From: JAUILH01 sp964230215
GTDB taxonomy: Bacteria > Bacteroidota > Bacteroidia > Flavobacteriales_D > JAUILH01
NCBI GenBank assembly: GCA_964230215.1
Contig: CAXRGQ010000007.1
Coordinates: 434,001 to 498,000, forward strand
DNA length: 64,000 nucleotides
Direction: 5' to 3'
How positions within the stretch are numbered: the first letter of the stretch is position 1; every line of letters starts with the position of its first letter. The notes under the pieces were generated by a model, which did no database searches, was not told where the DNA came from, and saw only the letters and a list, made by a program, of their open reading frames with translations. This document shows, piece after piece, positions 8,574-18,144 of this stretch. The translations under genes and the position numbers were made by a program.

Positions 8574-10115
8574 CTATAGTGGAATATTACCGTGCTTCTT
8601 TTTAGGAAGATTATCTACTTTATTTTTGAGCATATCAAGTGCGGCAATAAGTTTTCTGCGAGTATATTTTGGTTCTATCACCTCATCCACATATCCTCTT
8701 TTAGCTGCATTGTATGGATTTGCAAACATCTCTGCATATTCTTTTTCTTTTTCTAGCCACTTAGCTTCTTTATCAGATGCTTCTGAAATTTCTTTTCTAA
8801 ATATAATCTCAGCTGCTCCCTTAGCGCCCATAACAGCGATTTCAGCACTTGGCCAGGCAAAGTTCATGTCAGCACCAATGTGTTTAGAATTCATCACATC
8901 ATATGCTCCACCGTACGCTTTTCTGGTAATAACAGTAACTCTTGGAACTGTGGCTTCACAGAATGCATACAATAGTTTTGCTCCATTAGAAATGATTCCA
9001 TTCCACTCTTGATCAGTTCCAGGTAAGAACCCAGGTACGTCCTCTAATACAATTAATGGAATATTAAATGCATCACAGAACCTTACAAAGCGTGCACCTT
9101 TTTTAGAGGCGTTAATATCTAGAACCCCTGCTAAAAACGCTGGTTGATTAGCTATAATACCAACCGATTTACCAGCCAATCTTCCGAAACCAACTACAAT
9201 GTTTTCAGCATAGTCTTTATGAACTTCCATAAAGCTATCTGCATCAACTAGTTCGTTAATGACATCCTTAATATCATAGGGTTGATTGGGGTTATCAGGA
9301 ATTATACTATTTAGTATTTCGCGAAGATTATCTTCTTCATCATAATCAATATGCGGTGCTTGTTCCTCACAGTTTTGAGGCATATAAGACAAAAGTTTCT
9401 TTATGTCATTGATACAAGCAACTTCATTAGGACTTGAAAACTGAGTAACACCAGATTTTACGGAATGTGCAGAAGCGCCTCCTAAATCCTCTGAACTCAC
9501 CTCTTCGTGCGTTACCGTTTTAACAACATTTGGCCCAGTAACAAACATATATGAGGTATTCTCTACCATTAGAATAAAGTCGGTAAGTGCAGGCGAATAA
9601 ACAGCTCCTCCAGCACAAGGCCCCATGATAGCTGAAATCTGTGGAACTACCCCTGAAGCTAAGGTATTTCTGTAGAAGATATCGGCATAACCGCCAAGTG
9701 ATACAACTCCTTCTTGAATTCTTGCACCGCCTGAATCATTTAATCCAATTACAGGTGCTCCATTTTTCATTGCATGATCCATTATGGTGCAAATCTTCTC
9801 AGCGTGTGCTTCTGCTAACGACCCTCCCATAACAGTGAAATCCTGAGCGTACACGTAAACAAGCCTTCCGTTTACTTTACCATAACCAGTTACAACACCA
9901 TCGCCAGGATACTTTAACTTATCCAAACCAAAATTAGTCGACCTATGTTCAACCAGCATTCCTATTTCTTCAAAAGTACCCTCATCTATTAGCAATGCTA
10001 TTCGCTCTCTTGCCGTAAGTTTCCCTTTACTATGCTGACTTTCGATTCTCTTTTCTCCACCACCTTTTAGGGCTTCCTCTTTCTTCTCTTTTAATAGATC
10101 TAGTTTATCTTGCAT
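8574..10115 (-). CDS. Acyl-CoA carboxylase carboxyltransferase (beta) subunit
   Basis: 513 aa, full length for the propionyl-CoA/methylmalonyl-CoA carboxyltransferase family (PccB/MmdA type). N-terminal crotonase-like half with KLTARERIALLIDEGTFEEIG and GGARIQEGVVSLGGYADIF (biotin-side pocket); C-terminal half with DVPGFLPGTDQEWNGII, GGAYDVMNSKHIGAD and WPSAEIAVMGAKGA (acyl-CoA oxyanion loops). It transfers carboxyl groups between biotin and an acyl-CoA, probably propionyl-CoA. No biotin carboxylase, biotin carrier or decarboxylase membrane subunit lies nearby, so substrate and partner subunits cannot be settled here. A TAnnTTTG promoter element lies 28 bases before the ATG. Confidence 0.92.
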   Translation of the reverse strand: MQDKLDLLKEKKEEALKGGGEKRIESQHSKGKLTARERIALLIDEGTFEEIGMLVEHRSTNFGLDKLKYPGDGVVTGYGKVNGRLVYVYAQDFTVMGGSLAEAHAEKICTIMDHAMKNGAPVIGLNDSGGARIQEGVVSLGGYADIFYRNTLASGVVPQISAIMGPCAGGAVYSPALTDFILMVENTSYMFVTGPNVVKTVTHEEVSSEDLGGASAHSVKSGVTQFSSPNEVACINDIKKLLSYMPQNCEEQAPHIDYDEEDNLREILNSIIPDNPNQPYDIKDVINELVDADSFMEVHKDYAENIVVGFGRLAGKSVGIIANQPAFLAGVLDINASKKGARFVRFCDAFNIPLIVLEDVPGFLPGTDQEWNGIISNGAKLLYAFCEATVPRVTVITRKAYGGAYDVMNSKHIGADMNFAWPSAEIAVMGAKGAAEIIFRKEISEASDKEAKWLEKEKEYAEMFANPYNAAKRGYVDEVIEPKYTRRKLIAALDMLKNKVDNLPKKKHGNIPL

Positions 10116-10143
10116 ATCTCGATTTGTTTGGCGAATAAAAGTA

Positions 10144-10151
10144 CAAATTTA
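10144..10151 (-). promoter_or_regulatory. TAnnTTTG -7 element upstream of acyl-CoA carboxylase gene
   Basis: Reads TAAATTTG on the minus strand, an exact match to the Bacteroidota -7 consensus, 28 bases before the start codon at 10115. No TTG is seen at the expected -33 spacing. Confidence 0.5.
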
Positions 10152-10172
10152 TTGTGAAGCGGCTAAACTCCG

Positions 10173-13100
10173 TTAGATTTCAATACCAATAACACAAACA
10201 TCATCAATTTGTTCTAGATCCCCTCTCCAACTTTCAAATTCGTCATTCAAAATTTGCTCAAAACTAGCAAGTGGTGTTGTGTTATGCTTAATAAGTAATT
10301 CCTTAAATGTTTTATACTTGAACTTCTTGCCTTTTGGACCACCAAACTGATCGGCAAATCCATCTGAGAAGGTATAGATACGATCTCCTTTCTCAAGTTT
10401 GAAGGTGTTTGTTGAAAATGGTTTCCTGCCGTCATAGTGCCCAATTGGCTGCTTATCGGCTTTAACTTCAATAAAACTTAGATCACCATGAATCTCCACC
10501 TTTGATTTCGTTTCAAACTCTGACGACACTTCTTCTTGATTGAGCACTTTATTTCTAACTATCCATAGGGGATTATTAGCTCCAGAAAAATGTAAGGTGT
10601 TTGTATCGTGATCAACAACACAAAGCGCAATATCCATCCCATCTTTTACATCATCAGTATTGTCAGAACCTTGTTGCTTAAAGGCTTCTTCAACCAGTTC
10701 GGTGAGCTTATCCAGAATCAATCCTGGTTCAATTAAATCAAACTCGTTTATTGCCCGATTTAGGCCATTGTTACCCACAATACTTACAAAGGCCCCAGGC
10801 ACACCATGACCAGTACAATCTACAGCAGCATACAGGGTTTTATTTCCTTTTCTCTTTAACCAATAAAAGTCTCCTGAAACTATATCTTTTGGCTTGTAGA
10901 GTACGAATGCGTCATTAAAGCACTGCTTTATAAATTCATCTGATGGTAGAATTGCATCTTGAATATGCTTTGCATATCGGATACTATCCATGATATCCTT
11001 GTTTTTTTCTTCTACCAGTTCCTTCTGTTTTTCTACTTCTTCCTTCTGAGCAACAATTTCTACCGTTCTCTCTTCAACAATCTCCTCCAGTCTTTGATTT
11101 TGCTTTTTTACTCGTCTAATACTAAAGCGAATCAAGAGATAAATTAGCAAAACCAAGCCCACTGCATACATTACATAAGCCCATGTTGTTCTGTACCATG
11201 GTGGAACAATTACAAAGGTATACTCAGCCACAGTTGACTCATACCCATATATATTTCTTGCCTTTACCTTAAAGGTGTAAGTCCCCGGCTGAAGGTTATA
11301 TTCTTTATCGTGTTTAGCACTCCACTCGGACCAACTGTCATCATAACCTTCTAGCATATAGCTATAAACCAAACTTTCTTCATCAAAATAACTGGTTGCG
11401 GTGAATTTGAAACTAATAGATTGGGTGCTTGAATAGTCTAGTTGGGGGATTTCAGATGGACTTCCTGCTCCTCCGTATAATAAATCACTTCCAAATCTAA
11501 CAGACCTTATCAATGCTTTGTATTCAACATCATAAACGTTTTGCACAGTGGCGTCAAACCTTAAAACACCATCTACACCTCCAAGCCATGTGATACCATT
11601 ATCATCATGAAAAATAGTGTGGATAACGGATTCGGCATATCTATTGAACGCACTATTATTCCATTCAAAGCTTCCATCTGGCTGCTTAGATGCAAAACCA
11701 TATGACCAATTATTGTTTTGATCATAAAGAATCATCCAAATATTACCTTCTTTATCCTCGTTTATTCTATGAATACTTCTGTCATCCTTAGCAAAATCAA
11801 TCCCAAATTGGTTGCTGGGAGAAAAATACCCTTGTTCGTATTTAAACAGGCCACTATCACCTCCAACATATAGGCCCGAATTGTGTTTAAACAAATACGT
11901 GAACCCTATTTGCAGGCCATCATTTTCATCGATATGCTCAAAACCAATGGTAGTGTCCTTAAATATGTTTACATGTGTTTTGTACACACCATCATTAGGA
12001 GTAGTTCCTATGTACATTGTGCCGTCTTCAGTAAACACCATGTTAAACACATCATTATCGCTTTTACAAATGTTTCTGAAATAGTAGTCAGAGCTTACCA
12101 CTCCATTGGTGATTTTAGCATTCGTTATACCATCATAATGAAGCACTATTAATTCGTTAGAGTCCAGTGGATTGAGCTTTACGTCATATGGACCTCCCTC
12201 TGATACCTCCATTAGATGCCCTTCCTTATCCAAAGCATATAAAAGGCTTGTTTCGGAAATGAATAATAAAGTATCGCCTTTGTAGGGCAATACTCTTAGG
12301 TTGTAACACTGTGTTTTTATCTCATCTACCTTTGAAAGCGTTCCGTCTACATCAAAATAATACAATCCATCAAGTGCTGCAATGTATATTTTATCGTAAA
12401 ATCTGGTTATAGCTTGTACCGTTGTTTTGATTCCCAGAACTTTATTAAACGATATTATTGGGGTGATGATTTCAACTCTTGAAACCCCCTTGTTGGTTGC
12501 AAGCCAAAGGTTGTTCTCTTTATCGATAAATTGTGCTTTAATAGAAGCATCTACAATTCCTTTTTCAAGTCCAACTTCATATACGATATTAAAGTCATTG
12601 TCCAGGACAATAATTCCATCACTTAGTGTACCTATTGATAAAAATTTATTGTGAATGTTAAAACCCGTCTCTATTGTGAAGTCATCCAGATGAGGTAAAT
12701 GAATGATCTCATCGTACTCATTGATTTCATAGATACCACTGTTCTTTGTTACAATTAAGTCCTTCTCACTAAACCTAGTCATGTACACTACATTCTTAGT
12801 TGAGAACTCATAGCCGTTCTCAAGAGGCTCAATTTTGTTATTCTTAATAATAGAAAGCCCAATATCCTCTTCTATCATGTAGATTCTATCTCTGAAATAG
12901 AAAATATTGGAAATTTCGTGATCAGTTTCAATTTTATCTACAAGGCTATCTCCATTAAGAATAAAGATTGTGGATTCATTCTGGACATAGGTTTTATCCT
13001 CAATGAATAATAACTTTTTGATTTGACCAACATCCTTCTTAGACTGTAATAGGTGCGTGAGCGAATTATATTGAAGCTGGCCCAATTCATTCGGCTCTAG

Positions 13101-13430
13101 TCTACCCCATGTTTGCCCACCAGCGCCATAAATCTTTCCATCTGGACCCGTGTAAACACTATTTATCTCCTTTCCGTTTTCAGCTGGTAGAGTCCGCCAT
13201 TCAGCCCCATCATACTCAATAATCCCCTCCTTATTTGCAAGGTATATAACGCCTCTATTATCTTGGGTAATCGAGAAAACCTGCGCATTTCCGCCTATGA
13301 TCTTAGGAGGGTAGTTTTTAATGAGCGGAATTCCGTTGGCAGAAAACTGTCTTTTTTGGGCATGCGCAGTGTTATTAAATGCAACGCATACCACAAGACA
13401 AACAGCAAGTAACCTTATCCAATGGAACAT
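10173..13430 (-). CDS. Propeller/Y_Y_Y sensor with cytoplasmic SpoIIE (PP2C) phosphatase
   Basis: 1085 aa. Signal peptide (about 1-24, ending AHAQK), a long region of two-component-regulator-type beta-propeller repeats (GNIWM, NLWLAT, GITWLGG strands; about 40-640), a Y_Y_Y domain (YMLEGYDDSWSEWS, LQPGTYTFKVKARN; about 660-740), a membrane span at about 748-771, a charged coiled coil (about 775-815) and a SpoIIE-type PP2C domain (about 819-1085). Metal-site acidic residues are visible in SGDFYW (Asp854), AVDCTGHG (Asp871) and FSDGFADQFGG. The layout is a periplasmic sensor driving a cytoplasmic Ser/Thr phosphatase, which usually acts on anti-sigma or anti-anti-sigma partners. None is encoded next door. 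A TACTTTTG element sits only 4 bases before the ATG. Confidence 0.88.
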   Translation of the reverse strand: MFHWIRLLAVCLVVCVAFNNTAHAQKRQFSANGIPLIKNYPPKIIGGNAQVFSITQDNRGVIYLANKEGIIEYDGAEWRTLPAENGKEINSVYTGPDGKIYGAGGQTWGRLEPNELGQLQYNSLTHLLQSKKDVGQIKKLLFIEDKTYVQNESTIFILNGDSLVDKIETDHEISNIFYFRDRIYMIEEDIGLSIIKNNKIEPLENGYEFSTKNVVYMTRFSEKDLIVTKNSGIYEINEYDEIIHLPHLDDFTIETGFNIHNKFLSIGTLSDGIIVLDNDFNIVYEVGLEKGIVDASIKAQFIDKENNLWLATNKGVSRVEIITPIISFNKVLGIKTTVQAITRFYDKIYIAALDGLYYFDVDGTLSKVDEIKTQCYNLRVLPYKGDTLLFISETSLLYALDKEGHLMEVSEGGPYDVKLNPLDSNELIVLHYDGITNAKITNGVVSSDYYFRNICKSDNDVFNMVFTEDGTMYIGTTPNDGVYKTHVNIFKDTTIGFEHIDENDGLQIGFTYLFKHNSGLYVGGDSGLFKYEQGYFSPSNQFGIDFAKDDRSIHRINEDKEGNIWMILYDQNNNWSYGFASKQPDGSFEWNNSAFNRYAESVIHTIFHDDNGITWLGGVDGVLRFDATVQNVYDVEYKALIRSVRFGSDLLYGGAGSPSEIPQLDYSSTQSISFKFTATSYFDEESLVYSYMLEGYDDSWSEWSAKHDKEYNLQPGTYTFKVKARNIYGYESTVAEYTFVIVPPWYRTTWAYVMYAVGLVLLIYLLIRFSIRRVKKQNQRLEEIVEERTVEIVAQKEEVEKQKELVEEKNKDIMDSIRYAKHIQDAILPSDEFIKQCFNDAFVLYKPKDIVSGDFYWLKRKGNKTLYAAVDCTGHGVPGAFVSIVGNNGLNRAINEFDLIEPGLILDKLTELVEEAFKQQGSDNTDDVKDGMDIALCVVDHDTNTLHFSGANNPLWIVRNKVLNQEEVSSEFETKSKVEIHGDLSFIEVKADKQPIGHYDGRKPFSTNTFKLEKGDRIYTFSDGFADQFGGPKGKKFKYKTFKELLIKHNTTPLASFEQILNDEFESWRGDLEQIDDVCVIGIEI

Positions 13431-13434
13431 TGGA

Positions 13435-13442
13435 CAAAAGTA
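13435..13442 (-). promoter_or_regulatory. TAnnTTTG -7 element abutting the SpoIIE-receptor start codon
   Basis: Minus strand TACTTTTG, an exact consensus match with only 4 bases between it and the ATG at 13430. If used, transcription would begin at or within a base or two of the start codon, giving a leaderless mRNA. Confidence 0.4.
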
Positions 13443-13479
13443 AGCAAAAATTACACCTCCACGATGAGGTAGGGCTTAC

Positions 13480-14406
13480 TTAATGGTTAACTATCAGTTG
13501 TTTTGATATTTGTCTAGTGCTATTTGCGATACGCACCAAATACATACCGTTTGTTAAATGGCTTAGATCAATATTTTCATTGAATTGACCCAACAATTTA
13601 AATGGGCTATGTCTGTATACAGTGCGCCCAGAGTAATCCATAATTTCAATTTGAATTGGGTCCCAAGTCATTGATGAAAACACTAATTGCACGTTGTTTG
13701 ATGTTGGATTTGGAAACATTGCAAATTCTACCAAACTTTCAACGCTAATATCTAAGCCTGTTGTGTCAAACGCTGGTTGCGTTCTGTTTGATCTTGTAGT
13801 ATTGTGGTTAGCTCTAGTTGACTCGCATGATATCGGCCATTGCACGTCTACTTTATACCACAAATCTTGCCATGACATAGGTGTGCTATTGTCCCACCAT
13901 GAGGTATCAGATCCAGTAGATGTTGTGTTTACTAGGTTGTAGTTTGTAAACCCAGAAGAGTCTCTCCAACAGTCATAATAATCAACAGAGTGTCCAATAT
14001 AGGGTGTCCATAATAGATGAAGGTTACCCGAACCATTATCCATAACCTTAAAATGAATTGTTCTGTGAGGTGCAGACATAGGACCTACTTGTCCAAGATC
14101 ATCTACTCCTTGAATTCTGTACAACCACGCCTTTGCATCAACGTTAGCCGTCATATCATGGTACTCACTTAAAGAATCATAATCAACTGTGGCAATAAGC
14201 GAATCTTGCCCAAGAATCGTTCTTCTATAGATTCTTATGCTATCAATTGGTGTCGTACTAATTTGATCAGCTCTCTGCCACACTATAACATTGTGTGAAA
14301 ATGATGTGTCAACAGTAACCTGACAAATTTGTGTAAATGGTTGAACTTGGGCTTTTGTGGTATTTAAAAAGCTTAATCCAATTATTGCAAGTAATAAATA
14401 TCTCAT
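13480..14406 (-). CDS. Secreted T9SS type A protein, short version of the downstream-domain module
   Basis: 308 aa: signal peptide (about 1-19, ending TTKAQ), two fibronectin-III-like segments (about 22-200; VIVWQRADQ and LHLLWTPYIGHSVDYYDCW), the linker RANHNTTRSNRTQP, and a type A sorting domain (FAMFPNPTSNNVQLVF, GMYLVRIANS, KQLIVNH). The type A domain directs T9SS export and surface attachment. The whole mature protein aligns with the last ~250 residues of the neighbouring 1189-aa protein, including the linker. It follows that gene on the same strand after about 80 bases. Function unknown; a surface-binding or structural role is inferred. Confidence 0.8.
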   Translation of the reverse strand: MRYLLLAIIGLSFLNTTKAQVQPFTQICQVTVDTSFSHNVIVWQRADQISTTPIDSIRIYRRTILGQDSLIATVDYDSLSEYHDMTANVDAKAWLYRIQGVDDLGQVGPMSAPHRTIHFKVMDNGSGNLHLLWTPYIGHSVDYYDCWRDSSGFTNYNLVNTTSTGSDTSWWDNSTPMSWQDLWYKVDVQWPISCESTRANHNTTRSNRTQPAFDTTGLDISVESLVEFAMFPNPTSNNVQLVFSSMTWDPIQIEIMDYSGRTVYRHSPFKLLGQFNENIDLSHLTNGMYLVRIANSTRQISKQLIVNH

Positions 14407-14488
14407 AGTTCTAGTTTTCGTTCATCTAAGTAGACGAATCTAAATCTAAATCGTTGCATATTTTACACTAAACCAAGCAAATGAATGA

Positions 14489-17400
14489 TTAACGTTGTAA
14501 AATAACACGTTTAGAAATCTGTTTGTTCTCAGTGAATACTCTCACATTGTACAAACCATTACTTAATTCGCTTATATCAAGTCGCGTAGCTCCGTTAAGT
14601 CGAGACTTTTCAATCACTATTTTTCCTTGTAAATCAAGCACTTGAAGCTGATATGTAGAAGTGATGTCGACTAATATATTAAGCTCCCCATTTGTTGGGT
14701 TTGGGTATAGGCTCATGTCCAATGCGTCTGCCTCTGGAATATCCAATGGTGGCACAAAGTCATCCCCATTAATAGGATTAGTTCTGTTCGATCTTGTCGT
14801 ATTATGGTTTGCTCGACTTGACACACATGGGATATCTGGAGTGGCTTCTACATAGTACGATAAGTCCACAGCAGCAATAGGGACATTGATGTCTGTAAAC
14901 GAGTTATTTGTATTTGCCATTGACTGGATCATGTTCCATCCATCTACATCTGTATATCTCCATATATTATATGTGCTGTAAGAGAAGCCAACATAATGTG
15001 ACCATATTAAATTAACTTCACCACTGATACCTTGATTACTAGTTAAGTGAAGGCTTGTATGATCTGTGCTTAAGTACGATTCATTTCCGCAAGAATCTAA
15101 TGCGGCAATTTTGTATCTCCATGCTTGTACCATTGGGTCCGCCGTCGGATCAACGTACTGACTTAAACTATCCACTGGCACGTTGGCTATCGGATAATAA
15201 ACACCGCTTTGTGAGCTTTCTTTATAAATATTAAAGGACTTAATAGCCGGATCTAAATTGTCTTTTTCCCAAACAATAAGGTTGGTGCTTGTCCATGGGT
15301 CAACGGTAACCATACATAGTTGAATAGGGTCCGGTGTGAACTCAGTAATTTCATAACTAGCCACACTTGAACAACCATTATTTCCCGTTACTATTACATT
15401 ATAAACTCCAGATTGCACGTTTAGCAAATCTTCATTATTTGTTCCGTTAGACCAGGCTACATTATAGGGAGCCTGTCCTCCGATAGGATTAATATATATA
15501 GAAGCTAGTGAGCCTCCACAACCGTCTTGCGTAAGTGAGTCGAGAATAATAAACGGTGCATTTGTTTCGCTAATTGTTGTTTGTCCGGATATAAGGCATC
15601 CATTGCTATCAATTACACTCACTGTATAAACTCCAGGAGATAAGCCTCCAATCGTAGGGTTTGAGCTTCCGTTTTGCCATGAGATTAAATAAGGCCCATT
15701 TTCACCACTAATGTTTACAGTAGATGTTCCATTATCCTGACCACAGTTTGATTTAGTATTCGTAAATGTCAAGTTTGATGGCAACGGTTCAGTAATTTCA
15801 AAACTCTTTGCCGCAACACAGCCATTTGCATCTGTTACTACTAATTCGTGCGGACCTGCCGGTAGATTGTGAACATCTTCACCTGAGCTACCGTTACTCC
15901 ACGCATAGGTGTATGGCGCTGATGAGCCAATTAGGTTAACGTCAATTGCGCCATTATCATAACCTGCACACGTTACGTTCTGTTGTGCATTCAGTAGAAT
16001 AGTTGGAGCCTCTTCGTCAGATACTGTAGCAACTGCCTCTGCCGTACAGCCGTTATCATCGTAAATTGTAACTTGATACACGCCAGCAGCAAGTGAATCT
16101 GCTACATTACCCATATCACCGTTAGACCATTCGATTGAAAAAGGTCCATCACCACCAGAAATACTCACCACTGCAGTACCGTTTGCAACACCACAATTTG
16201 ACTCAATGCTTGTAGTGGTTAATTGAATAGAATTATCAGGAATTACCACGTTAACAGATGTTTCATCTGTGTTTCCGCATTGATTTGTTGCCGTTAGCGT
16301 TACCTCATACGTTCCAGGCGATTGAAATACATGCTCTTGAGGAATAAGTGTGGCATTAGTGGCTAAGTTTCCTGATCCATCACCAAAATCCCAGGTATAG
16401 GCAGATCCTCCTGCAGCCCAGAATGTAACCGGAGCTCCAAGACAGTTGTATACATCTGGATTATATATCAAACTGGCCTCAACTTCTGCTCCTGGCCCAA
16501 CTGAGTATTGGAATGTGTCTGTATAAGCATAACCACAGGCATTCTGTGCTGTGAAAATCACCTCATACGTTCCTTGGCTTGAATAGGCATACTTCACAAA
16601 GTCAAGACTAATTTCATCGTTGAACTGCAATGTGTTTCCGTCTGCAGCACCGTTAGCGGTAGAACCATCACCAAAACTCCAGCTATAGTTTGTTGCTACC
16701 CCCCCTGGAGAACTGAAGAAAATAACTGTGTCGCCTGGACATGCTTCTTCTGGATACACAGACACGTCAAAATTATTTAAATTGAAGCCAACATTTGTTC
16801 CAACATAAACTTGAGCCGTTAGCGTAGTATCATTTCCACAAGCATTCTCAGCAGTCACTGAAACGTTATATACACCGGCATTCTGATACGTATGGAGTCC
16901 GCTTTCTGTCGTGGCAGTGTTACCATCGTCAAAATCCCACATATAGGTTAAATCATTGTCCCCGTCAAAATCGAATTGCATAGGCTCACCAAGACAAATT
17001 GAGTCTAGCAAGTCAAGTTCTGCATAGTCGATATATAAATTTGAGTTTACCTCCGCTACATCATACAATGTAGTGTCATTACCGCAACCATTTGTAATTG
17101 TAACGGATACATTGTACTGTCCCGCAGATGGATATGTATGATAGGCTTGACTCGTGGTTGAGATATTTCCACCACCAAAATTCCATTGATATGAAGTGAA
17201 ACCACTCTCTGCTTCAAAATAAACTGCTTGACCTGGACATACTGGATCGTCAATATACATGCCTACCCAGTTCGGAATGTAAACATTATTGGAAACTATA
17301 ATTGTTTCTGTTGCTGTACCAACATTTCCGCATGCATTTTGCACTGTAGTTGTTACTGTATATGTTCCGGGTTGAGCATAGCTGTGATCCCATTCAGTGC

Positions 17401-18058
17401 TACTTTGATTACCATCGCCAAAGTCTATCACCCAGCTATAATCCCAGTTCGTCCAATACCCAACTACGTCTCCTGGACATACTTCATTACTACTCACCTG
17501 TATGTAGGCGTCATTAACAGGAACATTATTTCCAACCCATACAGTGTCTTGTACTGTTCCATTACCACATGAAGTATAATATGTGTAGTTGATAATGTAC
17601 ATTCCAGAGCTTGTATATTCATGATTGAATGAACCCCAGTTATTGGTTTCTATTGGCGAACCATCACCAAAATCTATTTCATAAGAGTTCGCTTGTGCCT
17701 GCTCCCAAAAATCTACAGTTTCTCCTACACAAACCGTGTCTTTGCTAGTTTGGATAGTAGGCGCAGGTCCAAGCACGTCAATGTATTCAACTGCGTAACC
17801 AACATACTGGCCAAAGGCATCCCATACGTCAAGAACTACGGTATAATAGCCAGGCACAGTAAAGGTATAGGACGGATTCGTCTGTGAAGAACCGTTTCCA
17901 TCTCCGAACGACCAGCTGTAGGAGTTTCCTGCTCCACCTGTAGTATTCGTGAAGTCAATATTTAATGGGGCACACCCAGATGTTGTGTTCGTTGTAAAGC
18001 TTTGAGCGAATAATGCGTTTATAATAAAAACGCAGCAAATAGTTGTAAGTGATTTCAT
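14489..18058 (-). CDS. Large PKD/SprB-repeat T9SS type A surface protein
   Basis: 1189 aa from the ATG at 18058 (MKSLTTICCVFIINALFAQS, a good signal peptide). An ATG 72 bases upstream gives a non-signal extension and is rejected. About seven PKD-like domains (WSFGDG, FGDGNQSS, WNFGGGN, WDFDDGN and similar; about 20-620), four SprB-type repeats (SNCGVANGTAVVSISGG, GDGPFSIEWSNG, LAAGVYQVTI, DNGC; about 640-920), a fibronectin-like region, the linker SRANHNTTRSNRTNP, and a type A sorting domain (SLYPNPTNGELNI, GLYNVRVF, KRVILQR). SprB repeats are named after the gliding adhesin. It is probably an exported surface adhesin. Confidence 0.88.
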   Translation of the reverse strand: MKSLTTICCVFIINALFAQSFTTNTTSGCAPLNIDFTNTTGGAGNSYSWSFGDGNGSSQTNPSYTFTVPGYYTVVLDVWDAFGQYVGYAVEYIDVLGPAPTIQTSKDTVCVGETVDFWEQAQANSYEIDFGDGSPIETNNWGSFNHEYTSSGMYIINYTYYTSCGNGTVQDTVWVGNNVPVNDAYIQVSSNEVCPGDVVGYWTNWDYSWVIDFGDGNQSSTEWDHSYAQPGTYTVTTTVQNACGNVGTATETIIVSNNVYIPNWVGMYIDDPVCPGQAVYFEAESGFTSYQWNFGGGNISTTSQAYHTYPSAGQYNVSVTITNGCGNDTTLYDVAEVNSNLYIDYAELDLLDSICLGEPMQFDFDGDNDLTYMWDFDDGNTATTESGLHTYQNAGVYNVSVTAENACGNDTTLTAQVYVGTNVGFNLNNFDVSVYPEEACPGDTVIFFSSPGGVATNYSWSFGDGSTANGAADGNTLQFNDEISLDFVKYAYSSQGTYEVIFTAQNACGYAYTDTFQYSVGPGAEVEASLIYNPDVYNCLGAPVTFWAAGGSAYTWDFGDGSGNLATNATLIPQEHVFQSPGTYEVTLTATNQCGNTDETSVNVVIPDNSIQLTTTSIESNCGVANGTAVVSISGGDGPFSIEWSNGDMGNVADSLAAGVYQVTIYDDNGCTAEAVATVSDEEAPTILLNAQQNVTCAGYDNGAIDVNLIGSSAPYTYAWSNGSSGEDVHNLPAGPHELVVTDANGCVAAKSFEITEPLPSNLTFTNTKSNCGQDNGTSTVNISGENGPYLISWQNGSSNPTIGGLSPGVYTVSVIDSNGCLISGQTTISETNAPFIILDSLTQDGCGGSLASIYINPIGGQAPYNVAWSNGTNNEDLLNVQSGVYNVIVTGNNGCSSVASYEITEFTPDPIQLCMVTVDPWTSTNLIVWEKDNLDPAIKSFNIYKESSQSGVYYPIANVPVDSLSQYVDPTADPMVQAWRYKIAALDSCGNESYLSTDHTSLHLTSNQGISGEVNLIWSHYVGFSYSTYNIWRYTDVDGWNMIQSMANTNNSFTDINVPIAAVDLSYYVEATPDIPCVSSRANHNTTRSNRTNPINGDDFVPPLDIPEADALDMSLYPNPTNGELNILVDITSTYQLQVLDLQGKIVIEKSRLNGATRLDISELSNGLYNVRVFTENKQISKRVILQR

Positions 18059-18144
18059 TGCATAATTAAATGTGCAACGAAAATAATCTATTTTACCACG
18101 TAATACAATTATCTCGCTATCAAACGACAAAATTTAACGACGAA

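Noticed and set aside
8626..9012. 128-codon plus-strand open frame inside the acyl-CoA carboxylase gene
   Set aside because: Antisense to a highly conserved enzyme; no recognisable domain, no own promoter, composition typical of a reverse-frame shadow.
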